A DNA stretch of 8,416 nucleotides, taken from JBDTMC01 sp039934475. Its GTDB lineage: Bacteria; Acidobacteriota; Terriglobia; Bryobacterales; Bryobacteraceae. Shown one piece after another: positions 1 through 6,725 of the stretch. The translations under genes and the position numbers were made by a program. Within the stretch, counting starts at the first letter, position 1. Every line of letters begins with the position of its first letter. The stretch covers positions 1-8,416 of the forward strand of contig JBDTMC010000351.1 of NCBI GenBank assembly GCA_039934475.1. Reading direction: 5' to 3'. Below the pieces are notes generated by a model. The model searched no databases. It saw only the letters and a list, made by a program, of their open reading frames with translations, and was not told where the DNA came from.

Positions 1-981
1 CATCAACTGGAGATAGTCGATGATCACCAGGCCCAGGCCGTGCTCGGCCTTCAGGCGACGGATCTTGGAGTGGATGTCCATCAGGTTCGCGCCGGCGGAA
101 TCGTCGATATAGAGCGGTGCCTCTACCAATTCCGAAGCTGCGATCTGGAGCCGGCGGCGTTCCTCGCCGTTCAGGTAACCGGCGCGAAACTTCTGCTGGT
201 CAACGCGCGCGCCGGCGCACACCATACGGGTGAGCAGCGATTCCTTCGACATTTCGAGCGAAAAGACGGCAACGGGCAGCCGGTGCCGCGTGGCGATGTG
301 CTGGCCGATGTTCAGCGCCAGCGCGGTCTTGCCCATGGCAGGGCGGGCGGCGAGGATAATGAGTTCGCCCTCGCGGAAACCGCCGGTCATTTCGTCCAGC
401 TTGACGAAACCGGTGGGCACGCCTTTGATGCGCCGGCTGGGGTCGAGGAACGCGTTGATGCCGCCCTGGTAGCCGGCGATGATCGTTTCCGGTGTCGCCA
501 GCGCGTCCTTGCTGCGATTGTCACTCAGCTTCAGCATCGACTCTTCGGCGCCCGCGAGGATCTCCTCGGGGTTCTCTTCGCCCAGCAGGCAGCGGTTGAT
601 CACCGCCTGCGAATTGAAGATGATGCGCCGCAGGAGGCTCTTGTCCTTGACGATCCGGATATAAGCGTCAAGGTTGTAGATCTGGGGCAGGCCGTCGTCG
701 AGGCTGACCAGGTAGCTAAGCCCGTCGCACGATTCCAACTGGCCGTAGCGCATCAACTCATTGGCGACGGTGACGCGATCGATCTTTTCGCCGCGCTCGC
801 CGATCTCCTGCATGCGAGTGAAGATGCGGCGGTGCTTTTCAAGACTGAAATCATCGGCTTCGAGGATCGCGCCGACGCTGATGAAACAGGAATCGTCCAT
901 CAAGATGGCGCCAAGGACAAAGCGTTCGGCGTCGAGGTTGGACGGGAGCCCGCGTTCAAAAGCGATATCGAAGGTAGCCAT
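1..981 (-). CDS. dnaB: Replicative DNA helicase DnaB, N-terminal 327 codons (3' end beyond window)
   Basis: This is the hexameric ATP-dependent helicase that unwinds DNA at the replication fork and recruits primase. Reading the minus strand from ATG 981-979 gives an uninterrupted frame to base 1. Residues 10-115 form the N-terminal helical domain, with the typical opening LPSNLDAERFVLGAIL. Residues 186-327 are the start of the RecA-like motor. They include the Walker A segment AARPAMGKTA (211-220), FSLEMSKESLLTRM (240-253), and the Walker B strand LVIIDYLQLM (318-327), at which the window cuts the gene. DnaB proteins are usually about 450 residues, so roughly the last 120-130 are missing. The start is fixed because an upstream ATG in the leader meets a stop after three codons. 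No strong ribosome binding site is visible. The gene is divergent from the sigma factor gene. The family assignment is very secure. Confidence 0.97.
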   Translation of the reverse strand, partial: MATFDIAFERGLPSNLDAERFVLGAILMDDSCFISVGAILEADDFSLEKHRRIFTRMQEIGERGEKIDRVTVANELMRYGQLESCDGLSYLVSLDDGLPQIYNLDAYIRIVKDKSLLRRIIFNSQAVINRCLLGEENPEEILAGAEESMLKLSDNRSKDALATPETIIAGYQGGINAFLDPSRRIKGVPTGFVKLDEMTGGFREGELIILAARPAMGKTALALNIGQHIATRHRLPVAVFSLEMSKESLLTRMVCAGARVDQQKFRAGYLNGEERRRLQIAASELVEAPLYIDDSAGANLMDIHSKIRRLKAEHGLGLVIIDYLQLM

Positions 982-1250
982 AGTACAACGTTCTCTACAG
1001 TAGCGGCCCTACCGGTGCATTACAAGAGGATTTGTCCCGCTTTTACAGGCACCCGCAAGTGACTGTAACGACGAGGGAAACGACTCTGGGGAGCCTCTTT
1101 TCCGTAACTTTCCACAACAAATCCTCGATACCCATTTTTACAACGCGGGCAAAGCTGGACGCCAGCACTTTATCGGCAGACCCACAGCTACCCTCGCACA
1201 ATCCTGGCGGGCTCACTAACCGCGGCGAAGGCCCGTAGTCTAATGGGCAG
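982..1250. promoter_or_regulatory. Divergent dnaB / sigma-factor intergenic region
   Basis: These 269 bp must hold the promoters for both dnaB (leftward) and the ECF sigma gene (rightward). I find no convincing -35/-10 pair on either strand. The one structural signal is a perfect 10-bp inverted repeat, GAGGATTTGT at 1026-1035 and ACAAATCCTC at 1117-1126. An in-frame stop at 1236-1238 rules out an earlier start for the sigma gene. The short plus-strand reading frame covering 1032-1238 has no recognisable content and no ribosome binding site, so I do not call it a gene. Confidence 0.45.
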
Positions 1251-1808
1251 ATGCAGGATAGTGATGCGGCGGTGATCGCCCAGGCCTTGGAGGGTGATCG
1301 GGACGCCTTCCGGGTACTGGTGGAACGTCACAGCCGTGCTGTGTTTCGATTGGCGTTCCGCATCACCGGGAACGAATCTGATGCCGAAGATGTAGTTCAG
1401 GAGTCGTTTCTACGGGCGTGGCGGCAACTGCACCGCTATGAGGCGCGGGCTGGTTTCGGGACTTGGATGTACCGCATTGCCAGCAACTATGCGCTCGACT
1501 TGGTGCGGGCTCGCCGTCGCCGGCCCAGCGAAGAGATTGTAGAGGGGACTCTGGCTTTTGCTTCGAATGGACCCTTACCGGACAGGCTGGCCTTCTCCGG
1601 GGAATTGCGGCGGCGATTGGAGACCGTGATGGCGACCCTTACGCCTCAGGAACGGCTGGCGTTCACCTTGCGGCACATGGAAGGGCAGTCAATCGAAGAG
1701 ATCGGCGCGGTGTTGGGGACTGCCGCCAATGCCACCAAGAACAGTATTTTCCGGGCCGTCCAGAAACTGCGAAAGGGTTTGGGCCCGGCAGTAGGTGCAA
1801 CCCAATGA
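1251..1808 (+). CDS. ECF (RpoE-like) RNA polymerase sigma factor
   Basis: This is a group 4 (extracytoplasmic function) sigma-70 factor of 185 residues, a normal length for the class. Region 2 covers about residues 15-92 and contains the core-binding and -10 recognition stretch DAEDVVQESFLRAWR (44-58), then FGTWMYRIASNYALDLVR (69-86). After a variable linker (93-115), region 4 covers about 120-178 and contains LTPQERLAFTLRHMEG (130-145) and a helix-turn-helix, SIEEIGAVLGTAANATKN (147-164), which would read the -35 element. The ATG at 1251 is the first possible start because a TAG lies in frame at 1236-1238; the ribosome binding site is weak. The stop codon overlaps the next start (ATGA), so the gene is translationally coupled to its anti-sigma factor. 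Acidobacterial genomes carry many such factors; I cannot name the regulon. Confidence 0.96.
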   Translation: MQDSDAAVIAQALEGDRDAFRVLVERHSRAVFRLAFRITGNESDAEDVVQESFLRAWRQLHRYEARAGFGTWMYRIASNYALDLVRARRRRPSEEIVEGTLAFASNGPLPDRLAFSGELRRRLETVMATLTPQERLAFTLRHMEGQSIEEIGAVLGTAANATKNSIFRAVQKLRKGLGPAVGATQ

Positions 1809-2551
1809 GTCATTTGAGCGAAGAGCAATTGGTGCTTCATTACTACGCGGATGGGGAGAGTTACGCCGCCGTGGAGACGCACTTGTCGGAATGCGAAATC
1901 TGCCGCCAGCAGTTTGAAACGCTGCGGTTGGAATTGGACGCGATTGAATCGCCCGTGCCTGAGCGAGGGCCGGAGTACGGCGCCGAGGTCTGGCGGCGGC
2001 TCGAAGCGCGCCTGCCGGAGCGGCGTGTGCGGGCCCGGTTTTCGTGGCTGCCCGTGTGGGCTCCAGCCGTCGCAGTCGCAACACTGGTGGTAATGGCGTT
2101 CCTGGCCGGCAACTGGTATGAGCGGAGTAAGGCGCCAAAGGAGTTCGCCAGGGGCGGCGGACGTGTAGCGGAGCGAATCCTGGTGATTGCCGTGGGCGAT
2201 CACCTGGACCGGTCTCAGATGGTGCTGGCGGAGATCGCCAATGCCACCCCGGGCAGCGGTCCTGTGGACATCACAGAGGAACGCCAGCTGGCGCACGATT
2301 TATTGGGTGAGAACCGGCTCTATCGCCAGACCGCTACGCGGACCGGAGACGCCGGGGTGGCCAGCGTCTTGGACGATTTGGAGAGGGTTCTGGTTGAGAT
2401 TGCCAACAGCCCCGACCGCGTTTCCAGCGCGGAATTTCAGGTGATTCGTAACCGCATCGAATCGCAGGGGCTGTTGTTCAAGGTTCGTGTGATGGGCTCC
2501 CGGCTGCGCGCCAACCCGCCGCCGCCGGCTGCTCCGAATAAAGTTCTATAA
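1805..2551 (+). CDS. Transmembrane zinc-finger anti-sigma factor
   Basis: This 248-residue protein is predicted to hold the preceding sigma factor inactive at the inner membrane. The cytoplasmic part has the zinc-binding anti-sigma signature H26-x3-C30-x2-C33 (HLSECEIC). It is followed by a charged linker (38-78) and one membrane helix at about 81-103 (WLPVWAPAVAVATLVVMAFL). The remaining residues, about 106-248, lie outside. That part has a helical region with DHLDRSQMVLAEIAN and DLERVLVEIANSPD, then RIESQGLLFKVRVMGSRL, and ends in a proline-rich tail (NPPPPAAP). I recognise this outer domain as a recurrent type in acidobacterial anti-sigma proteins, but its ligand is unknown to me. The start at 1805 is chosen over a longer open frame from 1463 because it overlaps the sigma stop by 4 bp, has AGGTG at 1793-1797, and begins exactly where family similarity begins. 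Confidence 0.9.
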   Translation: MSHLSEEQLVLHYYADGESYAAVETHLSECEICRQQFETLRLELDAIESPVPERGPEYGAEVWRRLEARLPERRVRARFSWLPVWAPAVAVATLVVMAFLAGNWYERSKAPKEFARGGGRVAERILVIAVGDHLDRSQMVLAEIANATPGSGPVDITEERQLAHDLLGENRLYRQTATRTGDAGVASVLDDLERVLVEIANSPDRVSSAEFQVIRNRIESQGLLFKVRVMGSRLRANPPPPAAPNKVL

Positions 2552-2566
2552 CCGAGGGAAGACATC

Positions 2567-4012
2567 ATGAAACTGACTACGTATTGGCTGGCGGCGGTGC
2601 TTACCGCACCGGTGTTAGCAATGGCCCAAAATCCGGCCGTAGCTCCGCACGCGGTTGCGGCTGAAATGGATATGGCCCGGCAACTTGCCGCACAGGCAAC
2701 AGCCGTGGCGCCGGTGGCGATGGCCGCGGCCGGAGAGTATGAATGGGCCGTGCAACTGGCGAAGCAGGCGCGGAGCTTCAACGGGATGGCCGGAATGGGC
2801 GCACTGGCAGGAATGGCTCCGCTAGCCGGCATTCCGGGGTTTGCGATGCAGGCCTCCGCCCGTTCGCCTGAAGCGCGGGCGGCGCGGGACATGGCCCGGA
2901 ACGCAGCGGGCGACTATTCCCGGGGATCTCGCGCCCTGGACAAGCGCGATTGGGCGGGCGCCGTGCAGGCGTTCGACAATGTCATCCGCGTCAATGGCAG
3001 CCGCCTCGATGGAGCGCTCTATTGGAAGGCCTACGCGTTGAATAAGCTCGGGCGGCGGGAAGAAGCGCTGAGTTCGCTCGCCCAGTTGGGCAAGGACCAT
3101 CCCGAGAGCAATTGGCTGAATGATGCCAAGGCTTTGGAAGTGGAAGTTCACAATGCGTCAGGAACACCGGTTTCCCCGGAGGCGGAGAACAACGAGGAAT
3201 TGAAGCTGCTGGCATTGAACGGACTGATGCAGACCGATCCCGAGAGAATGTTGCCTCTGGTGGAGAAGATGCTTCACGGACCTGCCTCACCGCGTGTCAA
3301 GGAGCAGGCACTGTTTGTACTCGCGCAGAGCAACTCACCCAAGGCGCGCGCCATCCTCGGACAGTTGGCAAAAGGAGGAGGTAACCCGGATCTGCAGATC
3401 AAAGCTGTCGAATTTCTTGCGATCCACGGGGGCAAGGAGAGTGGCCCTACGCTGGCCGATGTCTATGCCACTGCCAAGGACGACAACGTCCGCGAGGCGG
3501 TGTTGCGGGCGTACATGATCAGCGGGCAAAAGGACCGGCTGCTGGCCGCCGCGCGTAGCGAGAAATCGGTGGCGCTGCGCGGCCAAGCCATTCAATATCT
3601 GGGTGCGGCAGGGGCGCGCGACGAGATCTGGCAGATGTACCAGGCGGAAACCTCGCCGGAACTGCGCGGCAATCTGATTCAGGCCATGATGATCTCCGGC
3701 ATGTCAGACCGGCTGCTGGAAGTCGCTAAAGGCGCCAAGGATCCGAAAACGCGCAAAGACGCCATCCAGGGCTACGCGGTTTCTGGAGGCAACAAAGGGG
3801 CCGATGTGTTGGTTTCCATCTACAGCAGTGAGCAGGACCGTAGCGTTAAGGAAACCATTATTCACTCGTTCATGATGAGCGGCAGCGCTAAGCCGCTCGT
3901 CGAAATTGCCCGCCAGGAGAAAAATCCGGAGTTGAAAAAGACCGCCGTTCAAACGCTCTCCCTCATGCATTCGCCGGAGGCGACTGAATACCTGATGGAA
4001 CTCCTGAAGTAA
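2567..4012 (+). CDS. Exported TPR/HEAT-repeat protein
   Basis: This 481-residue protein has a signal peptide (MKLTTYWLAAVLTAPVLAMA, residues 1-20) and is probably periplasmic. Residues 21-70 are Ala-rich and helical. Residues 73-94 are a Gly/Met/Ala-rich low-complexity patch. Residues 113-185 contain two TPR-like helix pairs (KRDWAGAVQAFDNVIRVN, ALYWKAYALNKLGRREEAL). From residue 209 to the end I count nine tandem HEAT-like units of 28-33 residues; the last six alternate between two subtypes. No catalytic motif is visible, so a scaffold or protein-binding role is inferred. GAGG at 2554-2557 gives a well-spaced ribosome binding site. The 15-bp gap after the anti-sigma gene implies co-transcription, so this may be the sensor partner or the main product of the sigma/anti-sigma module. 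The structural call is firm; the function is unknown. Confidence 0.88.
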   Translation: MKLTTYWLAAVLTAPVLAMAQNPAVAPHAVAAEMDMARQLAAQATAVAPVAMAAAGEYEWAVQLAKQARSFNGMAGMGALAGMAPLAGIPGFAMQASARSPEARAARDMARNAAGDYSRGSRALDKRDWAGAVQAFDNVIRVNGSRLDGALYWKAYALNKLGRREEALSSLAQLGKDHPESNWLNDAKALEVEVHNASGTPVSPEAENNEELKLLALNGLMQTDPERMLPLVEKMLHGPASPRVKEQALFVLAQSNSPKARAILGQLAKGGGNPDLQIKAVEFLAIHGGKESGPTLADVYATAKDDNVREAVLRAYMISGQKDRLLAAARSEKSVALRGQAIQYLGAAGARDEIWQMYQAETSPELRGNLIQAMMISGMSDRLLEVAKGAKDPKTRKDAIQGYAVSGGNKGADVLVSIYSSEQDRSVKETIIHSFMMSGSAKPLVEIARQEKNPELKKTAVQTLSLMHSPEATEYLMELLK

Positions 4013-4054
4013 TTCCGCGACCCTCGTTGATTGTTACCTGCCTTACAGGCGAAA

Positions 4055-4080
4055 ATGCGGTGAGCCTCCTCTCACCGCAT
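4055..4080. promoter_or_regulatory. Perfect 10-bp inverted repeat overlapping the permease start codon
   Basis: ATGCGGTGAG (4055-4064) and CTCACCGCAT (4071-4080) are perfectly complementary arms around a 6-nt loop, CCTCCT. The right arm includes the first two bases of the permease ATG. As DNA this has the size and symmetry of an operator. As RNA it would be a strong hairpin holding the start codon. No T-tract follows, so it is not a standard intrinsic terminator for the upstream gene. The rest of the 66-bp gap shows no recognisable Shine-Dalgarno sequence. A weak promoter-like pair, TTGATT (4027-4032) and GAAAAT (4051-4056), lies 18 bp apart. The symmetry is certain; the regulatory role is inferred. 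Confidence 0.5.
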
Positions 4081-6484
4081 GCCACAAATCGTTCGCAATT
4101 TTCTTTACGGAATTCGGGCCCTGCGGCGAAGCCCGGCCTTCGCTTGTTCCGCCATCTTGGCATTGGCTTTGGGAATTGGCGGGAATGTTGCGGTTTTCAG
4201 CGTTGTGCGAACCGTGCTGTTGAGACCGTTACCTTATCGGGAGCCCGAGCAGATTGTCCGGATATTCGAGACGAATATAGCGCGTAATGTGCCGGAAATG
4301 AATGTCGCCGCCGGGAATTTTGTGGATTTCCGTGCGCGGTCGCGAGCCTTCCGCGGAATCGCCGCATCGCGGTACCTGGTGCGCGGGCTGACACGGCCGG
4401 AAGGCGCGGTGACTGTGTCCGTACAGGCAGTTTCGGCAGGATTCTTCGACGTGTTAGGCGCGCGCGCTGCCCTTGGCCGTAGTTTCCTGGCGGAAGAGGA
4501 CGTTCCCGGTGCCCGGGTGGTAGCGCTGAGTGACGCCGGATGGCGCAGGCTGTTTCATGCCGACCCTGGCATCGTCGGAAAGATCGTTCCCCTGGATGGT
4601 GAGGCGCATACCGTGGTGGGTGTGATGGCTCCGGAAACCGAATCGCCTTCCGGCACCGATCTCTGGCTTCCGCTGGCCTTGGATCCGGAAGAGATCGGTT
4701 CGCGCACGGGACACAACCTCTCCGTCGTTGGCCGGTTGCGTGCCGGCGTCACGGTGGAGCAGGCCCAAGCTGACCTGCAAAGTATTGCCGGCGCACTGGC
4801 GGTGGAAAATCCCATCACCAACAGCGATTGGAGCGCCCGTGCCGTGCCGTTTCAGGAAGAACTGGTACGCGAGGTCCGCCCGGTGCTGTTGTTGCTGCTG
4901 GGCGCGGTGACCTTTGTGCTGCTCATCGCCTGCACCAATGTGGCAAATCTCCTCCTGGTGCGCGCGTCGGGCCGGCAGCGGGAAGTCGCGGTGCGCATCG
5001 CGATGGGCGCGACACGGGGCCAGATCCTCGGACAGCTTCTGGTGGAAAGTCTGATCCTCTCGATGGCTGGCGCCCTGGGCGGACTCTTGCTCGCTTATTG
5101 GAGCGTTCGGGTGATGGCGCTAGCGCTGCCGTACCTGCTGCCGCGGATGGATGGCTTCGCCTTCGACGCCCCTGTGATCGCCTTCACCTTAGGCTTGGCG
5201 ATGATCACCGCCCTCCTGTTCGGCCTCATTCCGGCGCTGCAATTGGCTGCCTCCGATCTGCAAGGTTCGCTCCGCGACGGCGGCCGCGGCGCATCCACTG
5301 GCCGGGGTAAGCAGCACCTCCGTGCCGGTTTGGTGGCCGTTGAAGTCGCGCTTTCCCTGGTGCTGCTCATCAGTACCGGTCTCTTGTTGCGCAGTCTGTT
5401 GGCGCTGTATTCCGCCGACCCGGGGTTTCGCGACAAGAACATCCTCACCATGTACACGTCCCTCCCTCCCAACCGCTACGGCGAGGATCCGAAGGTTGCC
5501 ATTTTCTATCGTGAAGTTCTGCGCCGGATCAGGACCATTCCCGGTGTCGAGAATGCCGGAGGAGTAACCGCTCTGCCCATGACGGCTGCCAACTACATGG
5601 TGCGCCTTCAGGTGGTGGGAGCACCGCCGGTACCTATGGGCCAGCGGCCTCCCGCCCGTTACGACACCATCACCCCGGGCTACCTGGAGACGATGGGTAT
5701 TCCCTTGAAGGCGGGCCGCGTATTCGACGATCGCGATACCATCGACAAGCCTCCTGTGGCCTTGATCAGCGAGACGATGGCGAAGCGCTATTTCCAAGGC
5801 CAGGATCCGATTGGACAGAAGATCGAGATTAATGTCGGTACCGGCGGGCCGCGCGAGATCGTCGGAGTTGTGGGCGATATTAAACACCAGTCTCTCGACG
5901 AAGGTCCACGTGCGGCCATCTACGACGCGGCGTATCAGATCCCCTTTCCGCTCTTGTGGATTGCCGTTCGGGGGCGCAATGTCGAGTCACTGGAACCCGC
6001 CATCCGCCGCCAATTCGCTTCCGTCGATAAGGATCAGCCGGTGGACAGAGTCCGCACAATGGAGGCTGTGATCGCCGATTCGGTCTTCGCGCGGCGCTTC
6101 GCCGGCTATGTGGTAGGCGCTTTCGCCATCCTCGCTGCAGTGTTGGCCGCCATCGGGATCTATGGTGTGATCGCCTATACCGTGGAACAACGGCGCACAG
6201 AGATAGGCATTCGTCTCGCTATCGGAGCGTCCCATCGAAGAGTGGTCGCTATGCTGCTGTGGGAGGGAACGTCTATGGCGATAGCCGGCTCCTTGATTGG
6301 AATCGGACTTTCCCTCGCCGCAACGCGCCTCATCGGCAAGTTGTTATACGGAGTGCAGCCCGCCGATCCTATAACCTATGCCGTAGCCGTGGTGGCGCTG
6401 CTGGTGATTGCCACCGTGGCCACCTACGTCCCGGCAAGACGGGCATCGCGCATCGATCCCGCTATTGCCTTGCGCAACGAATAG
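4079..6484 (+). CDS. Duplicated MacB/FtsX-type ABC transporter permease (ADOP family)
   Basis: This 801-residue inner-membrane protein is two MacB-like permease halves fused in tandem, the layout of the acidobacterial duplicated orphan permease (ADOP) family, whose usual length is about 800. Half one has a first helix at about 21-43 (SAILALALGIGGNVAVFSVV), a periplasmic core at 50-260, and three FtsX helices at about 268-290, 323-345 and 366-388. Half two has a helix at about 418-440, a periplasmic core at 445-665, and helices at about 676-698, 731-751 and 767-786. The conserved cytoplasmic loop occurs in both halves: GRQREVAVRIAMGATRGQIL (298-317) and QRRTEIGIRLAIGASHRRVV (704-723). The C-terminus ends in the family-typical VPARRASRIDPAIALRNE. 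No ATPase gene is nearby, as expected for the family. The substrate is unknown; MacB relatives act in mechanotransmission or lipoprotein/peptide export. The start matches the family N-terminus, and a stop lies in frame at 4061-4063, yet no ribosome binding site precedes it. Confidence 0.94.
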   Translation: MPQIVRNFLYGIRALRRSPAFACSAILALALGIGGNVAVFSVVRTVLLRPLPYREPEQIVRIFETNIARNVPEMNVAAGNFVDFRARSRAFRGIAASRYLVRGLTRPEGAVTVSVQAVSAGFFDVLGARAALGRSFLAEEDVPGARVVALSDAGWRRLFHADPGIVGKIVPLDGEAHTVVGVMAPETESPSGTDLWLPLALDPEEIGSRTGHNLSVVGRLRAGVTVEQAQADLQSIAGALAVENPITNSDWSARAVPFQEELVREVRPVLLLLLGAVTFVLLIACTNVANLLLVRASGRQREVAVRIAMGATRGQILGQLLVESLILSMAGALGGLLLAYWSVRVMALALPYLLPRMDGFAFDAPVIAFTLGLAMITALLFGLIPALQLAASDLQGSLRDGGRGASTGRGKQHLRAGLVAVEVALSLVLLISTGLLLRSLLALYSADPGFRDKNILTMYTSLPPNRYGEDPKVAIFYREVLRRIRTIPGVENAGGVTALPMTAANYMVRLQVVGAPPVPMGQRPPARYDTITPGYLETMGIPLKAGRVFDDRDTIDKPPVALISETMAKRYFQGQDPIGQKIEINVGTGGPREIVGVVGDIKHQSLDEGPRAAIYDAAYQIPFPLLWIAVRGRNVESLEPAIRRQFASVDKDQPVDRVRTMEAVIADSVFARRFAGYVVGAFAILAAVLAAIGIYGVIAYTVEQRRTEIGIRLAIGASHRRVVAMLLWEGTSMAIAGSLIGIGLSLAATRLIGKLLYGVQPADPITYAVAVVALLVIATVATYVPARRASRIDPAIALRNE

Positions 6485-6491
6485 GCCTGTC

Positions 6492-6680
6492 TCAGATAGC
6501 GCGCAGCAGTCGCGCCGGCAGCGTCACCAGCGCCCAGATCAGTTCCAGCACGCCACCCACCGCGATGCCCACAATGCGAAACGGCAAGAGAAAGATCCAT
6601 ACCAGCGGATACAGCACCAGCGCCAGCAAGGCCAAGGGCCAGCACAGCACCAGCAGGATGCACCACAATAGGAATTTCAT
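6492..6680 (-). CDS. Small two-helix membrane protein, function unknown
   Basis: This 62-residue protein is almost wholly hydrophobic. Helix one spans about residues 3-30 (LLWCILLVLCWPLALLALVL), a short PFR turn falls at 33-35, and helix two spans about 36-56. It ends in LPARLLRAI. Its codons show the strong G/C third-position preference of the neighbouring genes. It fits exactly between its neighbours: 7 bp from the convergent permease stop and 45 bp downstream of the ADP-ribosylglycohydrolase-like gene on the same strand, so the two may be co-transcribed. GAG lies a few bases before the ATG, a weak ribosome binding site. Longer overlapping frames on both strands here lack such composition. 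I recall similar small proteins from acidobacteria but cannot name a family. Confidence 0.68.
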   Translation of the reverse strand: MKFLLWCILLVLCWPLALLALVLYPLVWIFLLPFRIVGIAVGGVLELIWALVTLPARLLRAI

Positions 6681-6725
6681 AGGCTCATCAGGTAGTACGC
6701 CCGGTGTCTGCGAAAAGTTCCTTCT

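Noticed and set aside
40..1062. Long plus-strand open frame of 340 codons opposite dnaB
   Set aside because: It is the antisense shadow of dnaB. The minus strand encodes unmistakable Walker A and B motifs, while the plus frame matches nothing and arises from high GC at third positions.
1104..1130. ECF-type autoregulatory promoter (GTAACTT ... TCGATA)
   Set aside because: Only a partial match to the AAC-type -35, with doubtful spacing and no second copy of the same pattern to support it. The GGAAC ... CGATA pair on the minus strand at about 8281-8305 has different spacing, so the two do not corroborate each other.
1463..1804. Upstream extension of the anti-sigma gene to an ATG at 1463
   Set aside because: The extra 114 codons lie inside the sigma gene in another frame and show no protein-like pattern. 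The ATGA overlap at 1805 is the natural start.
4057..4078. Intrinsic terminator after the HEAT gene
   Set aside because: The stem is strong but is followed directly by the permease start codon and coding sequence, with no T-tract.
6498..6516. GCGCG / CGCGC hairpin near the convergent gene ends, as a bidirectional terminator
   Set aside because: The stem is only 5 bp, lies inside the small gene and has no T-tract on either strand.
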